Origin: Yersinia vastinensis
GTDB taxonomy: Bacteria; Pseudomonadota; Gammaproteobacteria; Enterobacterales; Enterobacteriaceae
DNA: 64,000 nucleotides
Reading direction: 5' to 3'
NCBI RefSeq assembly: GCF_902726565.1
Contig: NZ_CACVAF010000001.1
Location: 434,001 to 498,000 of the forward strand
In this document: in pieces, positions 1 to 9,115 of the stretch
How positions within the stretch are numbered: position 1 is the stretch's first letter
Layout: each line of letters starts with the position of its first letter
Program-made: the position numbers and the translations under genes
The notes under the pieces: generated by a model
The model's database searches: none
Seen by the model: the letters and a program-made list of their open reading frames with translations, nothing else
What the model was told of the DNA's origin: nothing

Positions 1-1836
1 ATTGCCTCGACACGTATTATTCTGATGAATGGTCATACTGGTGATGGGGCTGCCGGTCAGGTCATTGATGCTTTTGGACATTTTCTGGTTGGCGGCAATT
101 TTGCCATCGGTATTGTCGTGTTTATCATTTTGGTCATTATCAACTTTATGGTGATAACCAAAGGGGCAGGGCGTATTGCTGAGGTGGGTGCCCGCTTTGT
201 GCTTGATGGTATGCCGGGTAAACAGATGGCGATCGATGCTGATTTGAATGCCGGAATTATTGGCGAAGAAGAAGCCAAACGTCGCCGTAGTGAAGTTACC
301 CAAGAAGCTGATTTCTATGGCTCAATGGACGGTGCCAGTAAGTTCGTGCGTGGTGACGCGATTGCCGGCTTAATGATTATGGCGATTAACGTCATCGGCG
401 GTTTGATGATTGGCATCATGCAGCACGACATGTCGTTTGCAGAGGCCGGGGCAACTTATACCTTGCTGACCATTGGTGATGGTTTGGTGTCACAGATTCC
501 AGGGCTGGTTATTTCCACGGCTGCGGGGGTCATTGTGACTCGGGTTGCCACTGATCAGGACGTGGGCGAGCAGATGGTCAGCCAGCTGTTTAATAATCCG
601 CGGGTAATGGTCTTGGCAGCCGGTGTAACCGGGCTATTCGGTATTATCCCGGGCATGCCCAACTTTGTTTTCCTGGTGTTTACCGCCGGGTTACTGGGAC
701 TGGCATGGTGGATTCGAGGTCATCAGTTAGCCAATCCTGCCGGAACCAAGCGTGCCGCGAACAAGGACGATAAAACCGCAACAAAAGCAGAGCCACAGGT
801 TACCGAAGCCTCTTGGTCTGATGTTCAACATGAAGATGTACTGGGTTTAGAAGTGGGTTATCGGCTGATACCGATGGTTGATAGCGAGCAAAAAGGCCAG
901 TTATTAACCCGTATCCGTGGTATCCGTAAGAAATTTGCTCAGGAGATGGGGTTTCTTCCTCCTCCTGTCCATATCCGCGACAATCTGGATATGGCCCCTA
1001 CGGATTATCGTATCTTATTGAAAGGGGTCGAAATTGGTCGCGGAGAAACGCAGCCAGAACGCTGGATGGCGATTAACCCCGGCTGTGCCGAAGGCGAACT
1101 GGCGGGAGTGGCTTGCAAGGATCCGGCGTTTGGCTTACCGGCCGTGTGGATTGATGAAGTGCTGCGCGAACAGGCGCAGGCGCAAGGCTATACCGTGGTT
1201 GATCCCAGCTCGGTTATCGCCACACACCTGAATCATTTGATCTCACTGCACACCGATGAACTGTTTGGTCGTCAGGAAACTCAGCAATTGTTGGAGCGAC
1301 TGACAAAAGACATGCCGAAATTAGTCGAAGATCTTATTCCGGGCACTATCTCGCTCACCACCTTCCATAAAGTGTTGCAAAACTTGCTGGCGGAAAGCAT
1401 CTCCATTCGTGACATTAGAACCATCATCGATACGCTTGCCGAATATGCCGGTATCCAAAGTGATCCTGATGAATTAACGACACAAGTACGCATCCGATTG
1501 GGGCGGGCGATTACTCAGCAATGGTTCCCGGGTGATGATGAAATTCAAGTGATCGGCTTGGATCTTAATCTTGAACGGCTACTGATTCAGGCCACACAAA
1601 GTGGCAGCGCTATCGAACCCGGTATAGCACAGAACATCATGCAGCAAACCGAGAAGGCTATCTTGCAACAAAGCGCTATTGGCGCACCATTGGTGGTGCT
1701 GGTGAATCAACCTCTCCGATTCATGCTATCACGCTTCCTACGTCGAGCATTCCCGCAACTGGCGGTGCTGTCTAATCAGGAAATCAGCAATAACCGTACC
1801 GTGCGAATGTCTTATATCATTGGGGGTAAAGAATGA
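1..1836 (+). CDS. flhA: Flagellar export gate protein FlhA, 5' end outside window
   Basis: FlhA is the large inner-membrane component of the flagellar type III export gate; its cytoplasmic C-terminal domain forms a ring that docks chaperone-substrate complexes. The frame is open from base 1 and reads IASTRIILMNGHTGDG, which is internal to FlhA, so about the first 90 residues lie before the window. The FHIPEP-family cytoplasmic stretch (MPGKQMAIDADLNAG, then the RRRSEVTQEADFYGSMDGA segment) is intact, followed by further membrane helices, a linker, and the C-terminal domain ending IGGKE. The sequence resembles the primary enteric FlhA rather than the lateral type. The stop codon overlaps the flhE start (ATGA), so the two are coupled. 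flhB is expected just upstream. Confidence 0.97.
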   Translation: MASTRIILMNGHTGDGAAGQVIDAFGHFLVGGNFAIGIVVFIILVIINFMVITKGAGRIAEVGARFVLDGMPGKQMAIDADLNAGIIGEEEAKRRRSEVTQEADFYGSMDGASKFVRGDAIAGLMIMAINVIGGLMIGIMQHDMSFAEAGATYTLLTIGDGLVSQIPGLVISTAAGVIVTRVATDQDVGEQMVSQLFNNPRVMVLAAGVTGLFGIIPGMPNFVFLVFTAGLLGLAWWIRGHQLANPAGTKRAANKDDKTATKAEPQVTEASWSDVQHEDVLGLEVGYRLIPMVDSEQKGQLLTRIRGIRKKFAQEMGFLPPPVHIRDNLDMAPTDYRILLKGVEIGRGETQPERWMAINPGCAEGELAGVACKDPAFGLPAVWIDEVLREQAQAQGYTVVDPSSVIATHLNHLISLHTDELFGRQETQQLLERLTKDMPKLVEDLIPGTISLTTFHKVLQNLLAESISIRDIRTIIDTLAEYAGIQSDPDELTTQVRIRLGRAITQQWFPGDDEIQVIGLDLNLERLLIQATQSGSAIEPGIAQNIMQQTEKAILQQSAIGAPLVVLVNQPLRFMLSRFLRRAFPQLAVLSNQEISNNRTVRMSYIIGGKE

Positions 1837-2234
1837 AATTGTCAGCATTAATATTTTTGTCTTTGACCCTCTTTCCGCTGGTAGCCGCGGCCATCAGTGG
1901 CTCATGGAGTGGTAGTAGCGCTGGGGGCGTTATTAGTGTCGGTGGGCAAATATTGGCCAGCCGCCCTCTGACACCGATGCTACCTGCTAATGCGAAATTA
2001 CAGCAAATTTCCTGGCGTATTGAGTTGCTCTCAGCGCCACCTCCGGGTTTACAGATAAAGTTGTGTAGTCAGCATAAATGTATTTTATTGGACTCATTAT
2101 CTGGGCAAAAAAGAATTGATAGTGAGCTGACCTCTCGCGGGCCTTTTTATTTTATTTATTCCGTCAACAGTCAGGGACAGCTGTTACCGCCTCTTAATGT
2201 AGTAAGCAATCAACTGACGATTATTTATCGTTAG
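1833..2234 (+). CDS. flhE: Flagellar protein FlhE
   Basis: 133 residues with a Sec signal peptide (hydrophobic residues about 4-20, ending AAA), so a periplasmic protein. FlhE is the small third product of enteric flhBAE operons; in Salmonella and E. coli it is reported to limit proton leak through the flagellar export apparatus and to influence swarming. The family assignment rests on position, length, the signal peptide and the two-cysteine C-terminal half (LCSQHKC). The start overlaps the flhA stop by 4 bases, which fits translational coupling. Confidence 0.88.
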   Translation: MKLSALIFLSLTLFPLVAAAISGSWSGSSAGGVISVGGQILASRPLTPMLPANAKLQQISWRIELLSAPPPGLQIKLCSQHKCILLDSLSGQKRIDSELTSRGPFYFIYSVNSQGQLLPPLNVVSNQLTIIYR

Positions 2235-2339
2235 TCATCTGTCGATCAGGTTTGGATAAAAGAATAGATATTGTCGTGAGAGAGTGCGGTGAAAAGCATC
2301 GGTAGCGTTGGTGTCACCAACGCATCAGATGAGATTGAG

Positions 2340-2364
2340 GGCTATTTTCATGATTAAAATAGCC
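2340..2364. terminator. Hairpin between convergent flhE and fliT
   Basis: Perfect 9-bp inverted repeat (GGCTATTTT / AAAATAGCC) with a 7-base loop between two convergent genes. The T residues sit inside the stem and no long T run follows, so termination is inferred from position. A separate short palindrome (GTTGGTGTCACCAAC) lies just upstream, around 2308-2322. Confidence 0.45.
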
Positions 2365-2374
2365 TGTCCTAGCA

Positions 2375-2713
2375 TTAATGGAAAGCAGAGGTGTATTGTG
2401 ACGAATATGCTCTACTGCATTTATTCCCACGATGCAGAGAGGACATATCTTTTCTCAATACGTCTAGGCGATTTTTAAGCACCCTGGTTATTTCCTCTTC
2501 ATTCTCAATCAAGCTGGTTATAATCACACGTAGATTTTTTTTATCTTCTTGTATCATCTCAACAGGGCGTTTTTCGATGACATTTTGCAATGAGCTAATA
2601 TAGACCTCTGCCAATTCGATAAACTCTTCCCATTTTCCTTGTTTGACCATATCGAGTAGGTTCAAATTTAGTTTATAAATATCTTCATAATCTACTGAGA
2701 GTGAATTAACCAT
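2375..2713 (-). CDS. fliT: FliT-like flagellar export chaperone
   Basis: 112 residues, all-helical in appearance, third gene of the fliD-fliS-fliT order. FliT is the FliD-specific export chaperone and, in Salmonella, an FlhDC antagonist. The segment NEEEITRVLKNRLDVL matches the conserved FliT helix that ends in an R-D/E-L type motif, and the tail is polar like other FliT proteins. FliT diverges fast, so the call leans on position, size and this motif. Only 7 bases separate it from fliS. Confidence 0.8.
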   Translation of the reverse strand: MVNSLSVDYEDIYKLNLNLLDMVKQGKWEEFIELAEVYISSLQNVIEKRPVEMIQEDKKNLRVIITSLIENEEEITRVLKNRLDVLRKDMSSLHRGNKCSRAYSSQYTSAFH

Positions 2714-2720
2714 TTTAAGT

Positions 2721-3113
2721 CTACTTTTCCTTAGGTTCGATTTCCTTCCATGTCGTGGTAAGATTTGTCAGTATTTCACTAACGCTTGCCAGTCCTGAAG
2801 GAGAGTTGCGTAAATTAGCTTGAAGAAGCGTACGTGACATATAGTCATATAAACTCTCAAGTTCTTGTGCGATATGTTCACCTTTTTCGTGATCCAATGA
2901 TGTTCGCAAGCCATTATCAATAATATTGATAGCCTTAGAGATCATTTCACCACGCTTGGCGATATTCCCATTTTCAAAATGAATTTTTGCCCTTAATACG
3001 GCATTTAATGCGCTATCCAGCAGCATTGAAATTAATTGATGAGGTGATGCGCCTGCCAGTTGGCTCTCTAAGTCAATTCGGGCGTAGGCTTTACTTCCCG
3101 GATTTGAATACAT
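2721..3113 (-). CDS. fliS: Flagellin export chaperone FliS
   Basis: 130 residues. FliS binds the C-terminal D0 helix of flagellin in the cytoplasm and holds it unfolded for export. The N-terminus (YSNPGSKAYARIDLESQL, then GASPHQLISMLLDSAL) is the standard FliS signature, and YDYMSRTLLQANLRN later in the protein is also typical. It lies between fliD and fliT on the same strand, 63 bases after fliD, in the usual fliDST operon. Confidence 0.96.
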   Translation of the reverse strand: MYSNPGSKAYARIDLESQLAGASPHQLISMLLDSALNAVLRAKIHFENGNIAKRGEMISKAINIIDNGLRTSLDHEKGEHIAQELESLYDYMSRTLLQANLRNSPSGLASVSEILTNLTTTWKEIEPKEK

Positions 3114-3176
3114 ATCGACTCCGTCATGAATGGGCTGGAGGTAAATACCTCCGGCCAGTAGTGAATAAATAAAAAC

Positions 3177-4610
3177 TTAGATTGTTGCTAAAATGGATGC
3201 GAGCTGGTTACTCATGCTGTTTAGCTTTGACATGGTTGAGTCGAGGTTTTGAAACTGTACCCGATATCGTTCAACCTGGGCGTCAATTAACTTTTGTGTT
3301 TTTTCAATCTGGGCATCCATCAGTTTGACCTGTGAATCAAGGCCATCCGTTGATGTCTTAATGATCCCATCGGTTTTTTTATCTGTGTCACCGATATATT
3401 CGGTAATGATGCTGTTCAATGATGTTGCTAGCCCATCATTTTCGCCCCGGCCCATGAACATATCAGCGATGCTATCTGGGTTATCGGCAATGGCGGCATC
3501 CAACTTGGTACTATCGAGCGTCATTTGGCCGGTAGCGGCATCAATCTTGATACCTAAATCAGCCAGTGCGCTGTAATCCGACGCTGGGTCACCGTAAACA
3601 CTGTTTACTGAAGAACGAATATCATTGACCATGCCACGTAAGGTGCTATCTCCCATCAGGGCGCCATTTTGCCCATTCTGTGTCGCGACATCAGAATCTG
3701 ACAGTCCTGAGGTCTCATTGGGGACGTATTTACTGGCGGCTGATGTTATCTTGAGCAGCGCGTTGTACTTTTCAACGAAATCTTTAACACTGGATTTGAT
3801 GGCTGATGTGTCTCTGGTCAGTGTCATCTGCTCTGATTTACTTTCTCCCGCGTCGTCTTTTTCCGACACTTCTTTCAGTACCAACGTCACCCCGGTAATA
3901 ATATCGGAGATGTTATTGGTTGAGCGGGTATATTCGCTGCCATCAACTTTGAGTTTCGCATCTTGAGCTTCGGTCACTTCCTGCATGCCCTTACTCGAAT
4001 CCAGTACGTCACTGAGGGCATCGTCGCCCTGAACACTGACGGTCATCTTGCCTTCGCTGCCCGTGCTTTTTGAGGTGAAGACCAGTTGATAGCCATCATC
4101 GGTACGCTGTACAGACGCCGCAACATTGCCATCTGACTTGTTAACTGCTTTAGCGATTTGGTTGAGTGAGGTTTCGTCATCTTTCAGCTCAACAGTGGTG
4201 CTCTTACCATCGCCAGTGCTGATGGTAATCGTACGTATGCCACCATTTTTATCACCTTGTAGCTCATCTGCACTCTCAAAACCTTCGGTCTTAATTTTAT
4301 GTGCTGTGGCAAGTTGCGAAATGCTTACTGAATGACTATCAGCAGTGGCATCGCTAGTTGCCGTTGCGGTGAACGCTTTGTTGCTGCTGACCGTTAAAGT
4401 ATTAAAAGCTTCAGAAGTCAGTTTTTTAACGCTGCTCTGCAATGCAGAGAGTGAACTGGATATTTGCCCCCATGCCGACACTTTTGCTTTATAGCTGGTT
4501 TGCATCAAGGTGTAGGGTTTCAGACGGGTCTGCTCACCGGCTTTGATCTGCTCAAGCATAGTGGCAGTATCCATTCCTGAACCGATACCTAATGATGATA
4601 AGGAAGCCAT
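3177..4610 (-). CDS. fliD: Flagellar filament cap FliD
   Basis: 477 residues, close to the enteric FliD length. FliD forms the cap complex at the distal tip that inserts each flagellin subunit. The N-terminus (MASLSSLGIGSGMDTATML) is the diagnostic FliD start. The C-terminus has the expected long helical region (QVERYRVQFQNLDSTMSKL, then NQLASILATI), and the middle of the protein is variable. A well-matched sigma-28 promoter lies at 4662-4688 on the same strand, so fliDST is probably a class 3 operon. It is divergent from fliC, the normal enteric arrangement. Confidence 0.97.
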   Translation of the reverse strand: MASLSSLGIGSGMDTATMLEQIKAGEQTRLKPYTLMQTSYKAKVSAWGQISSSLSALQSSVKKLTSEAFNTLTVSSNKAFTATATSDATADSHSVSISQLATAHKIKTEGFESADELQGDKNGGIRTITISTGDGKSTTVELKDDETSLNQIAKAVNKSDGNVAASVQRTDDGYQLVFTSKSTGSEGKMTVSVQGDDALSDVLDSSKGMQEVTEAQDAKLKVDGSEYTRSTNNISDIITGVTLVLKEVSEKDDAGESKSEQMTLTRDTSAIKSSVKDFVEKYNALLKITSAASKYVPNETSGLSDSDVATQNGQNGALMGDSTLRGMVNDIRSSVNSVYGDPASDYSALADLGIKIDAATGQMTLDSTKLDAAIADNPDSIADMFMGRGENDGLATSLNSIITEYIGDTDKKTDGIIKTSTDGLDSQVKLMDAQIEKTQKLIDAQVERYRVQFQNLDSTMSKLNSMSNQLASILATI

Positions 4611-4661
4611 TTAATTCTCCTATATAGAATTTATGTAATTGTCATTACACTTCACTATTAA

Positions 4662-4688
4662 ATATCGGTGTTAATAGTATTAAGTTTA
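4662..4688 (-). promoter_or_regulatory. Sigma-28 (FliA) promoter for fliDST
   Basis: Read on the reverse strand: -35 TAAACTTA, an 11-base spacer, and -10 ACCGATAT. The enteric FliA consensus is TAAAGTTT-N11-GCCGATAA. Six of eight positions match in each element and the spacing is exact. It lies 52 bases before the fliD start codon. Confidence 0.8.
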
Positions 4689-4929
4689 ATTTTTTGTCAC
4701 TTGCTCATCAACTCCATCGCCACAAAAAAACAATCTCTACCTCTTTTCATCGAATAGGATTAAAAATAAATAGGAATATTTCTAAGATGAAATTTTCTAA
4801 CCGTGCAATTGACGACACTTATGGCGCCATTTCAATTGATGGCCATTTGGATGAATTGATGACGTTATGAAGAAATTAAAGTCAGTGCGTAAACGGTTTA
4901 AATATTTTGAAAAAAAATGCATTAAGCTA

Positions 4930-4956
4930 TTTAGAGAATTTTTCCTATGCCGATGT
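4930..4956 (+). promoter_or_regulatory. Probable sigma-28 promoter for fliC
   Basis: The -10 element GCCGATGT at 4949-4956 matches the FliA consensus at seven of eight positions. The -35, 11 bases upstream, is weak (TTTAGAGA). Transcription would start near 4963, giving an untranslated leader of about 75 bases before the fliC ATG. The 428-base fliD-fliC gap otherwise holds AT-rich sequence and no gene. Confidence 0.6.
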
Positions 4957-5038
4957 ATTTAATATGCGAACGAAATACGCATTATCTATTGCAAAGAAAT
5001 TGCAGTAATACATTATCAATATATGAGGAAGAAATTTC

Positions 5039-6178
5039 ATGGCACAAGTCATTAATACCAACTCACTGAGCTTAGTTGCACAAAATAATCTGAATAAATC
5101 TCAGTCCTCACTGGGAACTGCAATCGAGCGTTTATCTTCTGGTGTGCGTATTAACAGCGCGAAAGATGATGCTGCAGGTCAGGCGATCAGCAACCGTTTT
5201 ACTGCCAACATCAACGGTTTGACACAGGCATCACGTAATGCCAATGACGGTATCTCTATCGCTCAGACCACTGAAGGCGCACTGAACGAAGTTAACGATA
5301 ACTTGCAGAATATCCGTCGTTTGACTGCACAAGCACTGAACGGTACCAACTCTGAATCTGACCGTCAGTCAATCCAGGACGAAATCAATGAGCGTCTGGC
5401 TGAGATCAACCGTATCTCTGAACAGACTGAATTTAACGGTGTAAAAGTACTGAGCAAAGATCAGACTTTGAGCATTCAAGTCGGCTCTAACGATGGCCAA
5501 ACCATTGATATCCAACTGTCTCAGATGAATGCAGAAACCTTAGGCATGGATGGTTTTGCGATCACTAATGATAGTGGTTTTACGGTGGGTAGTGTTAAAG
5601 CGGGTATGACCGTTAGTGGCCTAGATGGCGCTAATGAAGTTAGCGTCACTTTAGATGCAGCTGCTATTACTGCTATGGAAACTGAAGCTTTCGGTGCTGG
5701 TGGCAAAGGGACTATCTCTACACTGACCGACGAAGATGGCAAGGTTACTTACATCGCTATCGGTGAAGAAGCAGATGGTACTGCGGTTGCCATCCAACTG
5801 GATGCGGCCTTCACAGCTGAAGATGCAGGTCCACCAGTTGTACCTGCGAGTGTTGCATTTACTCAAGGCGCTGCGGCAACTGACGACCAAATCGCTGCGG
5901 CAACCAGCGCGCCATTAAAAACTATCGATGATGCATTGGCAAACGTAGATAAACTGCGCTCTAGTTTAGGTGCTGCTCAAAACCGTTTTGATTCTGTTAT
6001 CAGTAACTTGAACAGCACAGTAAATAACCTGAGCGAGTCTCGCTCACGTATTTTGGATGCTGACTTTGCTTCTGAAGTCTCTAATATGAGCCGTGCAAAT
6101 ATCCTGCAATCAGCCGGTATCACCGTGTTGGCTCAGGCGAACCAGGTTCCACAAAACGTATTATCCCTGCTACGTTAA
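5039..6178 (+). CDS. fliC: Flagellin FliC
   Basis: 379 residues, filament subunit. The N-terminal D0/D1 region (MAQVINTNSLSLVAQNNLNK, IERLSSGVRINSAKDDAAGQ) and the C-terminal D1/D0 region (RILDADFASEVSNMSR, ending QNVLSLLR) are strongly conserved. The exposed variable region, roughly residues 175-290, is short, acidic and rich in Ala, Gly and Thr, so the protein is smaller than Salmonella flagellin. The start has a GAGGAAG ribosome site. It is transcribed alone, with a sigma-28-type promoter upstream and a strong terminator downstream. Only one flagellin gene is present in the window. Confidence 0.97.
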   Translation: MAQVINTNSLSLVAQNNLNKSQSSLGTAIERLSSGVRINSAKDDAAGQAISNRFTANINGLTQASRNANDGISIAQTTEGALNEVNDNLQNIRRLTAQALNGTNSESDRQSIQDEINERLAEINRISEQTEFNGVKVLSKDQTLSIQVGSNDGQTIDIQLSQMNAETLGMDGFAITNDSGFTVGSVKAGMTVSGLDGANEVSVTLDAAAITAMETEAFGAGGKGTISTLTDEDGKVTYIAIGEEADGTAVAIQLDAAFTAEDAGPPVVPASVAFTQGAAATDDQIAAATSAPLKTIDDALANVDKLRSSLGAAQNRFDSVISNLNSTVNNLSESRSRILDADFASEVSNMSRANILQSAGITVLAQANQVPQNVLSLLR

Positions 6179-6220
6179 TTGTCCTGAAGTCCCCTTAGCT
6201 CACCGTATTTTTTGGGCTTA

Positions 6221-6257
6221 AATCCCCCCAGCTTTTATAGGCTGGGGGGATTTTTTT
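6221..6257 (+). terminator. Rho-independent terminator of fliC
   Basis: 12-bp perfect stem (AATCCCCCCAGC / GCTGGGGGGATT), 8-base loop and a T7 run, 43 bases after the fliC stop. Confidence 0.93.
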
Positions 6258-6475
6258 ATTATCTATAATATCCGTCTGATTATATATTGGAGCAATGATA
6301 TTAATTATCTCTTGGATTCAGTGTTATTTTACTGTGTTGATTTGTTAGGGGGTAATTGATAAGTTTTAAATATATATCACGAAATCTATATTATTAAGGT
6401 GGTAATATATAAAGTAAAGAACACCCAATATTATTGACATGGCTTATTCTGGCTGGTCACTCAAGAGGATATGTA

Positions 6476-6697
6476 ATGAAAGTCATTAATGATGAGAGCA
6501 ATGTATTACTTGATGATGTGATGAATCAAATAAAACAAGAGATTAGAAGTGTCGTGGGTCACTATACGGGAGAAATACCCTGTATTGAATTGATAATGAA
6601 CCAAGAGTCTGCGGAATTCTATTTCTCCCTCGATAATAAGATTGAAATGAAAGTGATTCTCTCCCCGACTCCCGTTATCTTACCCTTGAATCAATAG
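6476..6697 (+). CDS. Small conserved-looking protein downstream of fliC, function unknown
   Basis: 73 residues from ATG 6476, chosen because an AGAGGA ribosome site lies 7 bases upstream; a longer in-frame start at 6434 has none. I do not recognise the family. The protein is acidic in its first half (a likely helix, NVLLDDVMNQIKQEI) and ends in alternating hydrophobic strands (IEMKVILSPTPVILPL). It has no signal peptide or membrane segment. It stands alone between the fliC terminator and the bidirectional terminator shared with the chemoreceptor gene. A flagellar or chemotaxis role is suggested only by position. Confidence 0.6.
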   Translation: MKVINDESNVLLDDVMNQIKQEIRSVVGHYTGEIPCIELIMNQESAEFYFSLDNKIEMKVILSPTPVILPLNQ

Positions 6698-6790
6698 ACC
6701 CATAATATTCGGTTTATGTTTATTCCACAAAATAATCCCAACGAACTCATTATCAGTTAAAGGCCAAATGTACCGTAGTGAAAAAACCAT

Positions 6791-6823
6791 AAAAAAAGCG
6801 GCAGAAAATTCTGCCGCTTTTTT
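6791..6823. terminator. Bidirectional terminator between the small gene and the chemoreceptor gene
   Basis: 13-bp perfect stem (AAAAAAGCGGCAG / CTGCCGCTTTTTT) with a 6-base loop, flanked by A and T runs so that it works in both directions. It lies between convergent genes ending at 6697 and 6845. Confidence 0.92.
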
Positions 6824-6844
6824 GGAACGATTGATTGATAAAAA

Positions 6845-8392
6845 TTATGCGTGGTGCTGCTCACTTTCAACTTGGAAAACCGACACCATATCTTCTAGTA
6901 TTGTGGTCTGTTCATTCATTAAACTAGTGATAGCGGCAGACTCTTCAACCAAGGCTGAGTTTTGCTGCGTTACAATATCCATTTCATTAATAGCGACTGC
7001 CACCTGACGGATACCCATCGCCTGTTCTTCAGATGCTTGGGTAATGTCCTGCATAATCTCACTGACTTTACTGACCATTGCCACCATTTCAGACATGGTA
7101 TTTTTTGCACTGTCTACGCGCTTACTACCTGCTTGAGTATCCTGTACTGAGCGCTCGATTAAGCCGCGGATCTCTTTTGCGGCATCAGCACTACGTTGCG
7201 CCAAGTTGCGCACCTCGGTTGCCACGACGGCAAACCCACGACCCTGTTCACCGGCTCGAGCGGCTTCAACAGCGGCATTGAGTGCCAAAATATTGGTCTG
7301 GCTCGCGATACCGTCGATCACTTTAATTATATTGGAAATTTGATTGGCGTGGCTGGCAATGGTATCCATTGAATGCACCACATCAACCATAACAATGGAG
7401 CCACTATCAGCCATCTCTTTGGTATCTGTTGCCAGTTTATTTGCTTCATGGGCATGCGCGGTATTATTCTCAACCGTGGTTTTGATTTGTTCCATGCTGG
7501 CCGCAGTTTCTTGTAAGGCGCTGGCTTGCTCTTCGGTACGCGAAGATAAATCATTATTGCCTTCTGCAATTTCCACCGAGTTATGTTTGATATTAATGAC
7601 AGCTTCTTTTACGCCACTCATTATTTTAGCCAGTGACTCGCGCATAGCTTCAATGTTGGCAAAGAGTTTACCAATCTCGTTAGTGCCACACTGGGGGACT
7701 TTCTTCGACAACACACCGATACTTATTTCAGCAAAAATCTGTGAGGCTTCGGAGAGACGATTAAGTATGTTTCGGGTGATGTATCTCAACAGAGAGAAAT
7801 AGAGCACGACAAAGAATAGGCTAATTGTACCTAGCGTGATCAACAGCGTATTATGTAAATAATCGGCATAGATATCATATTCATTCATCACGCTGCCACT
7901 GAGATCTAAATATTCAGTGAGTAGTGGTTCAAGTTGTACCATCAGCGCATTAGTATCATTGATAATCGCGGCACTTATCTGCTGACTATTAATTTGTAGC
8001 ATAAAATTGTCGAGAATCTTCAGAAAGAGTACGCTGCTTTTCTCTGATAATTCTTGTGCATAAGGTGATGATTTTGGCTCACTTACCCATTGGCTAACAA
8101 TTGTCCGCACTGCTTTGTTATTGTTTGTCACTACATTGATCAAGCGCTGATTCGGCCCTTCACCTGTCATATTCTCCATTTTCATCGTGAGAATATCGCC
8201 TCGCATATCCATCAGTTTATACATTGCCTGATCTAATAACTTCACCCGCCTATGTTGACTGAGGGTATTGTCAAAATTTTCTCGCGAGATATTCGATGAT
8301 CTTACACTCAATACGGCAATGACAATAAAAAGAAAGGCAATGATATAAAGATAGAACCTCACCATCTTTTTAACGCTAATATTAGATAACAC
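6845..8392 (-). CDS. Methyl-accepting chemotaxis protein, no CheR/CheB tether
   Basis: 515 residues, inner-membrane chemoreceptor that controls CheA through CheW. Membrane helices are at about 11-30 and 182-204, with a periplasmic four-helix-bundle-sized ligand domain between them, then HAMP, adaptation helices ([20 protein letters not shown]) and the invariant signalling hairpin ([20 protein letters not shown]). The C-terminus ends ESEQHHA and lacks the NWETF-type pentapeptide, so adaptation probably depends on neighbouring receptors. The ligand cannot be told from sequence. It is the last gene of a reverse-strand run with cheW and cheA, but a gap of about 180 bases suggests its own promoter. 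Confidence 0.95.
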   Translation of the reverse strand: MLSNISVKKMVRFYLYIIAFLFIVIAVLSVRSSNISRENFDNTLSQHRRVKLLDQAMYKLMDMRGDILTMKMENMTGEGPNQRLINVVTNNNKAVRTIVSQWVSEPKSSPYAQELSEKSSVLFLKILDNFMLQINSQQISAAIINDTNALMVQLEPLLTEYLDLSGSVMNEYDIYADYLHNTLLITLGTISLFFVVLYFSLLRYITRNILNRLSEASQIFAEISIGVLSKKVPQCGTNEIGKLFANIEAMRESLAKIMSGVKEAVINIKHNSVEIAEGNNDLSSRTEEQASALQETAASMEQIKTTVENNTAHAHEANKLATDTKEMADSGSIVMVDVVHSMDTIASHANQISNIIKVIDGIASQTNILALNAAVEAARAGEQGRGFAVVATEVRNLAQRSADAAKEIRGLIERSVQDTQAGSKRVDSAKNTMSEMVAMVSKVSEIMQDITQASEEQAMGIRQVAVAINEMDIVTQQNSALVEESAAITSLMNEQTTILEDMVSVFQVESEQHHA

Positions 8393-8466
8393 GATGACGA
8401 TCCTTATTGATTTGTAATTCTGCTGTTAATAGTAATTATTTAATAATGACTCTAATACTCAATGAG

Positions 8467-8493
8467 TTATCGTTGATAATACAATGAAATAAA
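8467..8493 (-). promoter_or_regulatory. Candidate sigma-28 promoter for the chemoreceptor gene
   Basis: On the reverse strand: TTTATTTC, an 11-base spacer, AACGATAA. The -10 matches the FliA consensus at six of eight positions and the spacing is right, but the -35 is poor. It lies 75 bases before the start codon. Confidence 0.4.
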
Positions 8494-8575
8494 ATAGGTT
8501 ATTCTGTGCCGCTCTATTATTTAGGTTGCGACATTTTTAGAGTTCCGTAACAGGATAAGCGTCTCTGGCATTATT

Positions 8576-9082
8576 TTATGGGTAGCTGGCATCAGCAACT
8601 TGCTCAACGATTTCCATTTCCTCACTGTTAAGCAGTTTCTCTATATCAACCAAAATAAGCATGCGATCATCAAGTGCGCCTAAACCCAATAAATATTTTG
8701 TTGAGAGGGTGACAGAGAAGTCCGGTGCGGGCTTTACTTGTTCAGTATTTAATGCCAGAACATCAGAAACCCCATCGACTACAATACCGACAATGCGATT
8801 GGCCAAGTTTAAAACGATGATGACGGTGTTATCATTTACTTCTGCTGATTGCAGTTGAAATTTGATTCGTAGATCAATGATAGGAACGATAACGCCGCGA
8901 AGATTCATTACCCCAGTAATAAAATCAGGCGTATTAGCAATACGGGTAACACGATCAACCCCTCGAATCTCCTGAACCTTAAGGATTTCGATACCGTACT
9001 CTTCTTTTCCTAGGGCGAATATTAGATATTCGTGACCGGCATTTTGATCGCCAAAATGTTTTTCTGCTCCAGATAAATGCAT
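8576..9082 (-). CDS. cheW: Chemotaxis coupling protein CheW
   Basis: 168 residues, one SH3-like CheW domain linking receptors to CheA. Diagnostic stretches include [38 protein letters not shown] and [11 protein letters not shown]. It lies 33 bases downstream of cheA in the classical motA-motB-cheA-cheW order. Confidence 0.97.
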   Translation of the reverse strand: MHLSGAEKHFGDQNAGHEYLIFALGKEEYGIEILKVQEIRGVDRVTRIANTPDFITGVMNLRGVIVPIIDLRIKFQLQSAEVNDNTVIIVLNLANRIVGIVVDGVSDVLALNTEQVKPAPDFSVTLSTKYLLGLGALDDRMLILVDIEKLLNSEEMEIVEQVADASYP

Positions 9083-9115
9083 TGAATTACCTCATTTAAT
9101 CAATAAACGTTAATT

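Noticed and set aside
3625..3966. Open frame antisense to fliD
   Set aside because: Shadow of a clear fliD reading frame; no independent start signals.
7344..7802. 152-codon frame antisense to the first chemoreceptor
   Set aside because: Complement of the repetitive Ala/Glu/Gln-rich methylation helices; no ribosome site or homology.
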